Part shown: piece after piece, positions 28,052-38,159 of the stretch | How the letters are laid out: every line of letters begins with the position of its first letter | Numbering within the stretch: position 1 is the first letter of the stretch | Assembly (NCBI GenBank): GCA_030829985.1 | Contig: JAURNW010000031.1 | Coordinates: 36,668 to 100,667, forward strand | Length of the DNA stretch: 64,000 nucleotides | Reading direction: 5' to 3' | Source: Gammaproteobacteria bacterium | GTDB lineage: Bacteria; Pseudomonadota; Gammaproteobacteria; Eutrophobiales; Eutrophobiaceae | Position numbers and translations under genes: made by a program | Notes under the pieces: model-generated | Database searches by the model: none | Seen by the model: only the letters and a program-made list of their open reading frames with translations | What the model was told of the DNA's origin: nothing

Positions 28052-28671
28052 CAGATTTTAATCCTGTAACCACCCGGAAGATCAAGCGTCATCCATTCTA
28101 ACTGGCAAGCAGCTGAAATATTAGCAACGTTTTTATCGAAAATAACCTCGCTGCTGGCTTTGCTGAAAGAGCATTCAGAAATTGTATACAAGCCTTCTGC
28201 ATTATTGTCTATAAAGCTGAGTAATTCGAATAAATCACCTTCATGCAATAAACCAAGATTGAGCTGCATAGAGCTACTATAGATAGCATAACCGGCATAG
28301 TTTATAGGGAATTCAGGGACAAATTCTTCCTGTGAGTTGATTGAATATCTTAATGAGGGAAGATTTATTTTTTCACCTGACTGGCGTAATGCTTCAATCC
28401 AGTTCAGCCTTTTTTCACGGCCTATAATGCCACGATTATAAAGCGCTACAAATTGAGGAAAGTACTCTTGTAATAATTTTTCTTCCTGGTCTACATCAAT
28501 ATAGCGTCGGCTGACAGACAGGAAAAGCCTTTTGTTCTGGTTCAACTCAAGACTTAATTTATTCGAAAAATAATAGCTTGAAAAAACTAATGAACAGCCT
28601 ACTACCAAACAAATGGAAAAGGTAATAATGGATAGCTTGATTACACTCCAGTCAATTTTACTTTTTTCCAT
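28051..28671 (-). CDS. MshJ/PilO-like pilus assembly protein
   Basis: 206 residues. Short cytoplasmic N-terminus, one membrane helix (about 14-34), a coiled-coil-like segment and a periplasmic alpha/beta domain. This bitopic layout, together with its place between MshI-like and MshK-like genes, corresponds to MshJ or PilO, part of the inner-membrane alignment complex. Sequence similarity by eye is weak. Start and stop overlap both neighbours by a single base, showing tight translational coupling. Confidence 0.6.
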   Translation of the reverse strand: MEKSKIDWSVIKLSIITFSICLVVGCSLVFSSYYFSNKLSLELNQNKRLFLSVSRRYIDVDQEEKLLQEYFPQFVALYNRGIIGREKRLNWIEALRQSGEKINLPSLRYSINSQEEFVPEFPINYAGYAIYSSSMQLNLGLLHEGDLFELLSFIDNNAEGLYTISECSFSKASSEVIFDKNVANISAACQLEWMTLDLPGGYRIKI

Positions 28672-30275
28672 CAGTTGACCCCTATCACCGCACGCAAGGA
28701 AAACAAAGCGGCTTTACCAACAGATTCTGCATCACCCTGTAAAGTTGCCTCTGAACTAATATCCAGCGGAAATGACTGAACACGCACATCATAGGCTGAA
28801 TCAAAACTATTCAATGTTTCTGCAAAACTATTAACCATTGCGATTGCTTCTCTATAGTTGCCGTCGAATGATTCAATATGAGCATTAATATTTGATATTT
28901 CATAATACTTTATTTGGGGAGCATCAATCGCGCTCTCAACAGGGAGAACTGAATTATTTATTTCCGTTGAGTTAGTTGCAGATGACGCCAGGCCTTTGTT
29001 TGGATCTACGCTAAAAACCCAGTCCAAATCATCCAGTTTAATATTCGGAAATTGGTTCAGGCCTTTACTTAGAAACTTTAACATGCCATTAGGCGTCGAT
29101 TTATATTCATTTAAGGTATTCACAGCATCTACTGCAACCTTTACTTGTGCTGATTCAACGGGTGTTTGTGGCAAACGCTCTCTGGCCAGATCATAACGGG
29201 TTTGATAAAACATAGATTTGTTTTTAGATGACTCGCTTTCCTGTTTATAGGTCATGCCATTCATCAAGTTTATACCGCTATAAATAATGCTACACAATAA
29301 TATCAGGAGACTCGAAACATTGAGCGTATATTTTATGTTACGCAACTTTGAATATCGCGTCGCATGTGAATCTGCGTAACAATTCCTGGCTTGTGTCTTA
29401 AGCAAATAGTTTAATAATAACTGATCGCAAAAAGGAACCGCTTGCGGGGTATCTTTCTGCTCCGATTTTATGAGCGTTGCAATATCCAGATAATGTCTAT
29501 TAATCATTGGCGCTGACATTTTTTCATCTGCTACTGCATCGAGTGTTTCACTGTCAGCAAGAATATAAACATCCAGCGCCGTTTCATTTGGGACTAAACG
29601 AAGACTGTTCAAATAGCGTTGTATTTTATCTATTTCAGATATAATTTTTGGCGCGTAAGGTTCCGTGCCATACCGGGGTAATTTAGAAAGGCGACTGATT
29701 TTTAATTCTTTATTTAGAAAAAAAGTTTGTCTCAAGCCACTAATACTTTGCATGCTGACGATTAGTGCATGATCCGAAATATCCGGCAGGGTTTTAATGT
29801 ATGACTGCAGTAATAACGGGATAGATAGAATACCCTTTAGCGGTATTTTGTATTCATCCAGAAGAGCTAACCATGGCTTTAAAAACTCATCGTTAGTCAA
29901 AGCCATCATTAACAAACGATCATCACGACGCCCTTCTTCTTTGCGACCTTGATCTTGCGTATAAAAAAAGTGTGCATCACGATACAAACGGGCCTGCTTA
30001 CGCTTTATTAATGCTTCTCTGTCTGCTCCGAAAACATGTGGAATTGTCTCTTGACGAAACTCTTCTTCAATCACGTCAACCAGTATTGTTATCGGCGTAT
30101 TGTCAGACTCTTGTAGATAGCGTTTGAAATTTTCGCGGCCGGCATCATCCAGATCAAATAAATATGAGGTGCCGAGAGCCCCTTTGTGCCAGTGATAAAC
30201 AGACATTTTTTCAGCACTGATATACAGCGCACGTCTATTGAAAAAATCAGATTTTGACTTTAGTAATGAGATCAT
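28671..30275 (-). CDS. MshI-like PilM/PilN-type assembly protein
   Basis: 534 residues. A cytoplasmic domain (1-315) with an actin-like/GspL-like flavour (LIVSMQSISGLRQTFFLNKE, residues 171-190), one membrane helix (317-338), then a periplasmic PilN-like domain with a coiled coil (about 340-385) and a C-terminal ferredoxin-like part. MshI couples the cytoplasmic ATPase to the periplasmic alignment complex. The cytoplasmic half here is long enough to replace both PilM and the PilN N-terminus in one chain. It overlaps the MshG gene by 29 bp. Confidence 0.65.
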   Translation of the reverse strand: MISLLKSKSDFFNRRALYISAEKMSVYHWHKGALGTSYLFDLDDAGRENFKRYLQESDNTPITILVDVIEEEFRQETIPHVFGADREALIKRKQARLYRDAHFFYTQDQGRKEEGRRDDRLLMMALTNDEFLKPWLALLDEYKIPLKGILSIPLLLQSYIKTLPDISDHALIVSMQSISGLRQTFFLNKELKISRLSKLPRYGTEPYAPKIISEIDKIQRYLNSLRLVPNETALDVYILADSETLDAVADEKMSAPMINRHYLDIATLIKSEQKDTPQAVPFCDQLLLNYLLKTQARNCYADSHATRYSKLRNIKYTLNVSSLLILLCSIIYSGINLMNGMTYKQESESSKNKSMFYQTRYDLARERLPQTPVESAQVKVAVDAVNTLNEYKSTPNGMLKFLSKGLNQFPNIKLDDLDWVFSVDPNKGLASSATNSTEINNSVLPVESAIDAPQIKYYEISNINAHIESFDGNYREAIAMVNSFAETLNSFDSAYDVRVQSFPLDISSEATLQGDAESVGKAALFSLRAVIGVN

Positions 30276-31452
30276 AAATTGGACCTAAAACTGAGAACAT
30301 CACCCATGCAATAATAGCACCTAACACAACCGTCATTGCAGGCTCTATCATAGATTGGAGTCGTTCAATCGACTCTTTGATATCGCGTGTATAGAAATAA
30401 CTAATATTCAACAACGAGTCTTGCAATGCACCGGTAGTTTCACCAACCCGAATCATACGTAGTACAAGAGGTGGAAATAATTTTGCAGCCTCAAAACTGT
30501 CACTCAATGTCATACCGTCAGCAATCTGTTGACCAACTTCATGCATTGCCTTTGCTATGGCTTTATTGTCTGCAATTTCCTCTCCGGTTCGAATACATTC
30601 AATAATGGTTATTCCGGAAGCGTACATAATGGCAAAAAAGCTTGTGAGTCGAGTTAGAATAATTTTTTTAAATATCGGACCTATGATAGGTACTCTTAGT
30701 TTCAATTCATCAAATTTTAAATGGAAGGCGGGACTGGTTTTTATACCTGTATAAATACCTGCCACGACAATAATCGGTAAAAGCAGGATGATATACCAGT
30801 AATTAACAAATATGTTCGAGACAACGATTAATACCTTGGTATGTATGGGTAATTCTTGTCCCATAGTTTTTACAAAACTCACTAGCTGCGGAACCAGATA
30901 GGTCATAAGAAAAAACACCACACCACCAACAACAACACCAACAAAGGATGGATACAATAATAGTTTTTTGGTTTGAGCAACTTGTTCATCTTGCCATTTA
31001 AGATTTTCTCCGAGCTTTTGAAAAACCTGGCTGATTTCACCTGACTGCTCACCGGCTTTAACCAGGTTTGTAAAAATATTGCCAAACACCTCTTCGAATT
31101 GAATCATGGCCTGCGACAAAGTACTACCACCCTCGATAGCTTCTATCATTGCATTTACGACTTCAGCTAACCTGGGATTATCGGCACTATCTCTTAAATC
31201 TTCCAGACTCTCCAGTATAGGCACGCCCGCACGCGAAGTTTGCTCAAGGTGAAAACAGAATGTAATCAGGTCACGTCGTTTTACCCCGGCTCCTGAAATT
31301 TTTTGGGTGCTGGATTTAACCTGTTTATAATTAATCAGATCAAGACTCAGTTTACCAAGCCGCATCTCAAGATCTTGCGCATTCACAGCATCAACCTGAC
31401 CATTATGAATACGGCCTTGTGCATCTATCGCTTTGTATTGATAAAACTCCAT
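30247..31452 (-). CDS. mshG: MshG, GspF/PilC-family inner-membrane platform protein
   Basis: 401 residues, the standard size. Two T2SSF domains (about 65-190 and 270-390) with the family elements GVPILESLEDLRDS, VFQKLGENLKWQDEQ, GITIIECIRTG and VGETTGALQDSL, and membrane helices near 168-190, 215-235 and 370-392. The protein forms the inner-membrane platform turned by the ATPase. It starts 3 bp after the mshE stop and overlaps the following gene by 29 bp. Confidence 0.92.
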   Translation of the reverse strand: MEFYQYKAIDAQGRIHNGQVDAVNAQDLEMRLGKLSLDLINYKQVKSSTQKISGAGVKRRDLITFCFHLEQTSRAGVPILESLEDLRDSADNPRLAEVVNAMIEAIEGGSTLSQAMIQFEEVFGNIFTNLVKAGEQSGEISQVFQKLGENLKWQDEQVAQTKKLLLYPSFVGVVVGGVVFFLMTYLVPQLVSFVKTMGQELPIHTKVLIVVSNIFVNYWYIILLLPIIVVAGIYTGIKTSPAFHLKFDELKLRVPIIGPIFKKIILTRLTSFFAIMYASGITIIECIRTGEEIADNKAIAKAMHEVGQQIADGMTLSDSFEAAKLFPPLVLRMIRVGETTGALQDSLLNISYFYTRDIKESIERLQSMIEPAMTVVLGAIIAWVMFSVLGPIYDLITKVKI

Positions 31453-31455
31453 CGC

Positions 31456-33171
31456 TTAATTTGTTTTTAGTCTTGCAGTTAAATCGATAACACGTGACAT
31501 TTCTTCAAGACTCGTTGAACCATCGAGAACTCTACTGGCACCAACATCAGCCAAAGTTCTAAATCCTTTTGATAAAGCCATGCGTAATAAATCTCGTTGC
31601 GTGCCTTTACGTGCAATTAATTCATCCATGTCCGAATCAAAGTGCAATACTTCCTGTAAAGCAATACGGCCTTTATAACCGTCATTACCACAAACATCAC
31701 AGCCTTTGGAATTGTAAATTTCTTTTTGTTTATCTGTCGATTTTAAGCCGAGCAGATTACGTTCCAGATCACCTAACGGAGCGGGTTCTTTACAGGCACT
31801 GCATAAACTTCTAATCAGTCTTTGCGCAATAATACCTATTATGTTGCCGGAAATAATGTCGGGTTTCACACCGATATCAAGCAACCGCGGGATAGAACCG
31901 AGTGCCGAGTTTGTGTGTAAGGTAGAAAAGACCTGGTGACCTGTCATTGCTGCACGAAAAGCCATGCTGGCAGTATCTTCATCGCGAATTTCACCAACAA
32001 GAATAATATCGGGATCTTGCCGCATTAATGATCGAATACCACTCGCAAAATCCAGCCGTGATGTTTCATTAGCTGACGTTTGACGTATCATCGTTGTAGG
32101 ATATTCAACTGGATCTTCCAGAGTCATGATGTTCACTGACTCAGTATTTAGATAACTCAGGATGGAATAAAGCGTTGTTGTTTTACCGCTACCGGTTGGA
32201 CCAGTAACAAGAATAATTCCTTCTGGTCTGGCAACCATTAATTTTAGTGTATTTTGTGCATCTTCCCTCAAACCTAATTGATCAAAAGAAACGATACCTT
32301 TTTGTCTATCCAAAACTCGGAGCACAATATTTTCACCATGCACCGTAGGCAAAGTGGAGACACGAAAATCTACTTTCCTGCCCGATAATGACAACGATAT
32401 CCTGCCGTCTTGCGGCGCGCGTGTTTCGGCGATGTCCATACCCGACATTACCTTCACTCGAACAGCAATAGCTGACCAATAGTTTTTATGTAAACTTCTT
32501 ATTTGCCGCATAACACCATCGATACGATAGCGAAAACGCAAGAAGCCTTCTTCAGGTTCAAAGTGGATATCCGATGCGTTACGTTTCACTGCATCAGCAA
32601 GCAAAGCATTAACTAACCTTACTACTGGGTGACTATATTCCGCAGACTCAGCATCGAGACTTTGATAGTCGATCTCGCCTGTTTCAATTTCATTCAAGAT
32701 TCCATCAACTGACAGTTCGAAACCATAAAATTTATCAATGGCCTTTTCTATTTCAGCCTCACCAGCCAGGACAGGGGTAACCTCTGCCTTTCCGCCAAGG
32801 TGAGTATTGATTTGATCCAATCCAACAACATTAAACGTATCAGCCATAGCAACAGATAAAATCTTGCGTGTACTATCATACGTTAAAGGGAGTACGCGTA
32901 GACGTCTGGCCATCTCTTTCGGGATCAAAGCAACTGCTTCACCATCTGCAACTGCATTAGACAAATCAACACTCTCTTGCCCGATTACACCACCGATTAC
33001 ATCACGAATTATTGACTCGGTTGCAAAACCAAGGCGAACCATGATTTTACCTATATGTTCTTTGCTCTTTTTTTGTTCCGTTAAAGCGATCTTTACCTGA
33101 TCAGGTGTGGTTACACCTCTAGCGACAAGCACCTCACCAAGACGAAGGTGTTTTTTATGTGCGCCGGTCAC
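31456..33171 (-). CDS. mshE: MshE, GspE/PulE-family pilus extension ATPase
   Basis: 571 residues. An MshEN-type N-terminal domain (about 8-150) begins LRLGEVLVARGVTTPDQVK, matching the RLGxxLVxxGxIxxxQ pattern that in MshE and relatives binds cyclic di-GMP; the second half (HIGKIMVRLG) is more degenerate. The ATPase has Walker A GPTGSGKTT (324-332), Asp box, Walker B ILVGEIRD (390-397) and His box FSTLHTNS (415-422). A tetracysteine zinc site has Cys457, Cys460, Cys491 and Cys494. The role is to power pilus polymerisation at the membrane. ATGA-type overlap with mshN. Confidence 0.93.
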   Translation of the reverse strand: MTGAHKKHLRLGEVLVARGVTTPDQVKIALTEQKKSKEHIGKIMVRLGFATESIIRDVIGGVIGQESVDLSNAVADGEAVALIPKEMARRLRVLPLTYDSTRKILSVAMADTFNVVGLDQINTHLGGKAEVTPVLAGEAEIEKAIDKFYGFELSVDGILNEIETGEIDYQSLDAESAEYSHPVVRLVNALLADAVKRNASDIHFEPEEGFLRFRYRIDGVMRQIRSLHKNYWSAIAVRVKVMSGMDIAETRAPQDGRISLSLSGRKVDFRVSTLPTVHGENIVLRVLDRQKGIVSFDQLGLREDAQNTLKLMVARPEGIILVTGPTGSGKTTTLYSILSYLNTESVNIMTLEDPVEYPTTMIRQTSANETSRLDFASGIRSLMRQDPDIILVGEIRDEDTASMAFRAAMTGHQVFSTLHTNSALGSIPRLLDIGVKPDIISGNIIGIIAQRLIRSLCSACKEPAPLGDLERNLLGLKSTDKQKEIYNSKGCDVCGNDGYKGRIALQEVLHFDSDMDELIARKGTQRDLLRMALSKGFRTLADVGASRVLDGSTSLEEMSRVIDLTARLKTN

Positions 33172-34913
33172 AGTATTTTTTCTACGACTTTATTGAGAAC
33201 CAGAATGCGGTCATTCACTGATGAAACATCAAAACCAGCAACTGTATATTGAGCTAATTCAACAGCAACATTATAAAAATCGAGGGCCGTGGTGTACTGA
33301 CCAATATTATCCAGACTTATTGCAAGGTTCAAAACGTAATCAGGGTTTGTTGAGTCAAGCCGATAAGCATTAAAAAATGCCTCTTGTGCATCTGGCCAAC
33401 GTAACTGTTTAGCGTAAATATTACCCAATGCAAAATACAAATAAGGTAGATTGCCTTCTTTATTTATAAGCGTTTTTATAATACTTTCATCTTTAACCGG
33501 ATCTGAGTTGTTCGATAATGAGATCAACGAACTTAATGCAAGTGCATCGTCAGGATCCAGATCCAGTAATTTCAAATAATGTTTGTAAGCGGATTCTCTA
33601 TCACCTCTATTAATTGCCGATGCAGCCAAACCAAGGTAAATATCCCGGTTATCAGGATCATCCTGTAATGCGTTTTGATATAATTTCTCTGCAGATTCAA
33701 ATTGCCCGGCTTGATAGGCCTTGAATGCCTCACTGATCATGGCATTTTGTTTTAATGGTGTTTTATTTTTACTAATTTCCATCAACTGTGAATTTGCCGG
33801 AGCCATTGGTCCGGATGGCTCAGCTTCAATGGCACTTATTTGTGGTGGTACTTGCTCATTATCTATAACAGGCTTGGGGGCTTCTGCCAATTTTGTCGTT
33901 TGATCTGGATCCGGCTTTACCTCTTCAACTATAGTTGCAGCAGGCACGTTTTCAATAACAGTATTTTCCTGCTGTGTTGTCTCTTCAATTATTTCTTTTC
34001 CAGCCATAGCGACAGATTCATCTTGTGGAGTCGGTGCGACTTCTTCATCAACAACATCGACGATCTGTTCACCAATAATGGTGCCGCTTATAACATCGGG
34101 GTCCTTCAACTGAGACATGGTTGGACTTGGCACAGGAGATGACTCAATACCTCTGGCCACAATAGGCGAAGGCAATTTTCTGGCAACGGGGATGATAGTA
34201 AAATAATAAAAAACACCAAAAGATCCAAATGCCAAAATAGCTAACACAAAAAATATGCCCCAATTAGACCGATTTTTTTTCTTGGCCCTGCCGGCAGAAA
34301 AAACAGTTTGTGCGGCTACGGGTGTCGGTTGATATTTACCACCACCCATATCTTTAATAAGTTGATCTGCCGGAACACCGGGTAACGTTTCTTCATAAAC
34401 ATCACTATCTTCATCTTCCTCATCAAATAACACTCCATGAAAAGTGTTATCAAACGGAGCAGATGCATCCTCAACATTCAAACCTTCAATAATTGTAGTG
34501 TCGCTTAGATCGATCGCTTGCTGTGTTTCTTCGAATGCTTCGTCAACAACACTGTTTTCCATGGTGAGACCTTCAGAAAAACTGATATCTTCCATCGACA
34601 TCTCAGTCGTCTCTTCCGTGTTTATTTCCTGCTCAGAATTGACTGCATCAGGCTCTTCATTCTCAACGGGTATTGCTTCAACTTTTGGTATCGGTTGTTG
34701 GTCGCTTTTCTCATCAATCGGCTGTAGCGACAATTTCATTGTTTCTGTCAATCGATCGGGTCTGGCATATTCGCCGCTGATATTAAATTGTTTCTCGGAA
34801 TCAGCGTCTTCAGATTCTTCAGCGCGAGTATTACCATCGACCTCTTCCAGTCGCTTTGCTGCTTTCTTTTTTTCTTCCTCTGCCTTTTTCAAGGCATCCA
34901 TCAACAGACTCAC
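33168..34913 (-). CDS. mshN: MshN-like TPR protein
   Basis: 581 residues. N-terminal helix MSLLMDALKKAEEEKKKAAK, typical of MshN and of proteins in exosortase/pilus loci, then a long acidic unstructured region (30-200), one membrane helix (218-239), a Pro/Glu/Thr-rich periplasmic linker and C-terminal TPRs from about 395 (AFKAYQAGQFESAEKLYQNA, with several following units). Such proteins stabilise the secretin or the inner-outer membrane link. ATGA overlaps with both mshL and mshE genes. Confidence 0.82.
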   Translation of the reverse strand: MSLLMDALKKAEEEKKKAAKRLEEVDGNTRAEESEDADSEKQFNISGEYARPDRLTETMKLSLQPIDEKSDQQPIPKVEAIPVENEEPDAVNSEQEINTEETTEMSMEDISFSEGLTMENSVVDEAFEETQQAIDLSDTTIIEGLNVEDASAPFDNTFHGVLFDEEDEDSDVYEETLPGVPADQLIKDMGGGKYQPTPVAAQTVFSAGRAKKKNRSNWGIFFVLAILAFGSFGVFYYFTIIPVARKLPSPIVARGIESSPVPSPTMSQLKDPDVISGTIIGEQIVDVVDEEVAPTPQDESVAMAGKEIIEETTQQENTVIENVPAATIVEEVKPDPDQTTKLAEAPKPVIDNEQVPPQISAIEAEPSGPMAPANSQLMEISKNKTPLKQNAMISEAFKAYQAGQFESAEKLYQNALQDDPDNRDIYLGLAASAINRGDRESAYKHYLKLLDLDPDDALALSSLISLSNNSDPVKDESIIKTLINKEGNLPYLYFALGNIYAKQLRWPDAQEAFFNAYRLDSTNPDYVLNLAISLDNIGQYTTALDFYNVAVELAQYTVAGFDVSSVNDRILVLNKVVEKIL

Positions 34914-36550
34914 AAGGCACCATCTCCCTGAGTTGCGTTAGTTGCTGGCTGATTCCCATTGCTTAAATATTTTTTATATTGCTCAAGGTCACTATCCACA
35001 CTTGGATTTGAAATGATTATCGGTTTAATAAAAATTACCAATTCTGTTTTAGTGTATTGAGCGGATTTTGATTTAAAAAGATTGCCGAACAATCCAACGT
35101 CTTTCACACCAGGAAGGCCCGCATCGTTATCAGAATTTTCATCACTCATCAAACCACCAAGCACGCCAATTTGTCCATCAGTCATTCTTAAAACAGATTC
35201 CATTTCCCTGACAGCGATAGTAGGAATTATATTTTGAACGCCTCCAGCAAGATTAGGGTTAGGGTCCGCAACACCCGGACCTACTGTCCTTGAAACTGTG
35301 GGACGAACATTCAGTGTAATAGTGCCGTTAGAATCAATTTGTGGTGTAACTGCCATAACAATACCAACTGGAACGGTCTTGGCTGTGGTGTCGAAGGTTG
35401 TGACAGGCGCAGCACCCAACGCTCCAGCGGTCGTCTCTGCATCGACTTCGAAATAAACAAGATTTTGTACAACCTTTAATAATGCGGTTTGATTATTTAG
35501 GACCATGATCTGAGGACTAGACAAAATCTTTGTATCACCAAATTCATCTAACAAGCTCACAGTTGCAGTCAAACTTTCTTCTCTCGCTGGATTATTATCT
35601 ACGGCTGATATAACAAACGAGCTTAATGCGCCAACAACAGGCGCTCCAGCCAAAGTTGTTGAGACAAAATTAATACCTGACTTTCCATTTTGATTCAAAA
35701 ATGACCAATTAATCCCCGCTTGATATTTCTCGCTTAGAGTCACTTCTACAATAGTCGTTTGGACGAGGACTTGTCTTTTTGCACTAACCAACACCTGGTC
35801 AATAAATTCCTGTATTTGTTCATGTTGTATGGCGGTTGCCTTGACGGTCAAAAAACCCGATTCAGGATTGGGGATAACGTTAATAGTTCCTTTTACTTCG
35901 CCAGCTGTTCCACTGCTGGTTGACACTTCTCCTAGCAAAGCTGAGATATTAGATACGAGTCTGGCCCAGAAATGATGATTAGATTCGGTATCAACATCTG
36001 TTGTGGAATTATTTCCGCCACCACTACTTGATTCAGCATTACCACCGCTGGTTGACGAAATTTGGGTTGATACCGAACTAGTGCTAGTGGTATCCCGAGA
36101 CAGATTCACATAATCAACTTTATAGGTTCTTAAAAACGGTGTGTCTTTGGAAATAATGAGATTATCGCCATCATATTCATAACGCATATCTACTTGTCGA
36201 CCGATGCGCTTCAAAATCTGTGGCAAAGTTTGTTCTACGGCATTGATAGTTACAACACCTGAAATTTCCGGGTGAATATCAACATTAACCTTGGCATCAC
36301 GCGCCAGGGCAAAAAGCAATTCTTTTACCGGGACTTCATTAACAACAACCGTATAACGTTCAACCGGCGCCGCAGGTGTTGGCTCTGGCAAGAGCGGAAC
36401 CTGTTCGACCAACTTAGGAATACTGGTATCTCCCGGTGGCGCATCTTCTTTAGTTAGATGTCCAGATGACGGCTCGAATGGAACCGGTTCTATCTGAGCA
36501 CAAGCTGTAACAGACAGCATTAGAATAAACAGGGTGGTTTTTTTAAACAT
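34910..36550 (-). CDS. mshL: MshL secretin, outer-membrane pilus pore
   Basis: 546 residues from ATG at 36550. The lipoprotein signal MFKKTTLFILMLSVTAC has the lipobox VTAC; an ATG eight codons further up exists at 36574 but would spoil the signal. A STN/secretin N domain (ARDAKVNVDIHPEISG, about 75-90) is followed by a Ser/Gly-rich loop (about 170-195) and the secretin domain with TTIVEVTLSEKYQAGINW, ILSSPQIMVLNNQTA, VGIVMAVTPQIDSNG and LGGLMSDENS. It forms the multimeric outer-membrane channel for the pilus. The start lies 79 bp after mshM. Confidence 0.92.
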   Translation of the reverse strand: MFKKTTLFILMLSVTACAQIEPVPFEPSSGHLTKEDAPPGDTSIPKLVEQVPLLPEPTPAAPVERYTVVVNEVPVKELLFALARDAKVNVDIHPEISGVVTINAVEQTLPQILKRIGRQVDMRYEYDGDNLIISKDTPFLRTYKVDYVNLSRDTTSTSSVSTQISSTSGGNAESSSGGGNNSTTDVDTESNHHFWARLVSNISALLGEVSTSSGTAGEVKGTINVIPNPESGFLTVKATAIQHEQIQEFIDQVLVSAKRQVLVQTTIVEVTLSEKYQAGINWSFLNQNGKSGINFVSTTLAGAPVVGALSSFVISAVDNNPAREESLTATVSLLDEFGDTKILSSPQIMVLNNQTALLKVVQNLVYFEVDAETTAGALGAAPVTTFDTTAKTVPVGIVMAVTPQIDSNGTITLNVRPTVSRTVGPGVADPNPNLAGGVQNIIPTIAVREMESVLRMTDGQIGVLGGLMSDENSDNDAGLPGVKDVGLFGNLFKSKSAQYTKTELVIFIKPIIISNPSVDSDLEQYKKYLSNGNQPATNATQGDGAL

Positions 36551-36628
36551 TACAGTTGTTGCCCCCAAATCCAATATTTATGATTACATAAATTATCGCT
36601 TTATATATCAATTGATAGTATCTAATTT

Positions 36629-38140
36629 TCATAGCTTTTTTTCATCTATTACTGGTCTATAAATTATTGAAGTACAAAGTTTACAAGTAAACTCACCAGT
36701 TAATGTTTTATCGTTCATTGCAGTTTCTGCTGGCAAAATTGTTAATTGCTTTAATAATTCCATTTCATCATCTTCATGTCTGCTTATTGACACCCTCAAA
36801 TCATCCATTTGAAGTAAACCATTATTATCACCGGTATCGGGGTCTATCTTCGATATTTGTTTATTATCAGCAGCTTTCACCTCTGTATCAGGATAAAGCA
36901 ATACATCTTGATTTGTTTTCTGCCATTCAGGCAATTCAAGATCAGAAGGATCTGGGCTTGGAGTAAATGGTTCGGGAACCATTTCCACCTCCGTCGTAAT
37001 AACTTCATTGTCTGTAATTTTATTATCTATTGCTATTTTTGGCTCTTGTTTAACATGATTTTCCTCAATATCGACTGTTTTATCAGACTTAACCGTTTCC
37101 CGGATGAGCTCTTGAGTTGTTTCTTCAGTTAGCATCAATGATGAATTACTCATATCAACCGACCCGGTATTATTCTTTTCAACAGTGACATTATTTTCCA
37201 GGTCCGACACATTTAACTGGCCTGCTTCAAACAATGAATGTTTTATCTTTGGCAGGCTGATAACCAGACCCGCAAGAATAATTGCGGCTATACTTAGTAA
37301 ACTCCAGCGGAATACTGTAAATGGTTTTTGGGTGACAAATTCCGTTTCACGTGCAGCCAACTCTACATGTTTTGCCGTAACCATATTGGCATTAGCAGCA
37401 TAACAAGCCAACAATGACTTATCGGCTAAAATATTAATCCTGCGCAACAAACCGCCGGAATATTTAGAAATCGTCTTGATCGCCTTTTCATTGAACAACT
37501 CAACAGAACGGTAGCCACTGGCACGCAAACGCGTATTTATATAATCCTTTATCTCTGGTGTTTTAAGTGGCGCAAGATAAAAACTGTATGTAATCCTTTC
37601 CTTTAGTTGCCTTATCTCTTGTTTTGAGATCATCACATCCAGTTCTGGCTGCCCGAATATCACAATCTGCAAGAGCTTGTTTTGCGCTGTTTCCAGATTG
37701 CTAAGCAATCTAATTTCTTCAAGCGTTGCAATCGGCATGCTTTGCGCTTCTTCTACAAATACCACGATTTGTTTGTTTTCTGCATGCCGTTCGAGCAGAT
37801 AGGCCTGCAAGCTATTCATTACCTTAAAGCGGGTATCATCGGGTTTCACATTCAAACTGAGTTCAAATGCGATTGCATGCAGGATATTATCAGGAGAGAG
37901 ACTTGGGTTAGCCAGATAAACAACCTCAATATTGCTCGGTAATTCTTTTTCAAGCATCCGACATAGCGTAGTTTTACCACTACCCACTTCGCCAACCAGC
38001 TTGACAATGCCTTCACCACTGACAATTGCATAGATCAAGGCATCCAGAATTGCACCGCGATCTCCACCAGGAAAAAAAAGACTCGTATCAGGAGTTATCT
38101 TGAAGGGTGGTTGTTTTAGATTAAAATAATCGTAATACAT
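36629..38140 (-). CDS. mshM: MshM/ExeA-like AAA ATPase
   Basis: 503 residues. The N-terminus MYYDYFNLKQPPFKITPD is the hallmark of ExeA/MshM ATPases; Walker A GEVGSGKTT (50-58), Walker B VVFVEEAQ (126-133), and a C-terminal helical lid to about 270. A membrane helix (about 278-297) links to a 200-residue acidic periplasmic tail ending in a CKLC motif and basic residues, longer than in classic MshM. ExeA proteins help secretin assembly at the peptidoglycan. It is the second gene of the operon, 19 bp after the regulator. Confidence 0.87.
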   Translation of the reverse strand: MYYDYFNLKQPPFKITPDTSLFFPGGDRGAILDALIYAIVSGEGIVKLVGEVGSGKTTLCRMLEKELPSNIEVVYLANPSLSPDNILHAIAFELSLNVKPDDTRFKVMNSLQAYLLERHAENKQIVVFVEEAQSMPIATLEEIRLLSNLETAQNKLLQIVIFGQPELDVMISKQEIRQLKERITYSFYLAPLKTPEIKDYINTRLRASGYRSVELFNEKAIKTISKYSGGLLRRINILADKSLLACYAANANMVTAKHVELAARETEFVTQKPFTVFRWSLLSIAAIILAGLVISLPKIKHSLFEAGQLNVSDLENNVTVEKNNTGSVDMSNSSLMLTEETTQELIRETVKSDKTVDIEENHVKQEPKIAIDNKITDNEVITTEVEMVPEPFTPSPDPSDLELPEWQKTNQDVLLYPDTEVKAADNKQISKIDPDTGDNNGLLQMDDLRVSISRHEDDEMELLKQLTILPAETAMNDKTLTGEFTCKLCTSIIYRPVIDEKKL

Positions 38141-38159
38141 TATTTTAACCGTGCGCTAC

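Noticed and set aside
34444..34941. A 165-codon open frame on the plus strand, Ser-rich
   Set aside because: It is antisense to the acidic, Glu/Asp-rich part of mshN, whose codon bias opens the opposite strand. No ribosome-binding site and no protein-like composition.
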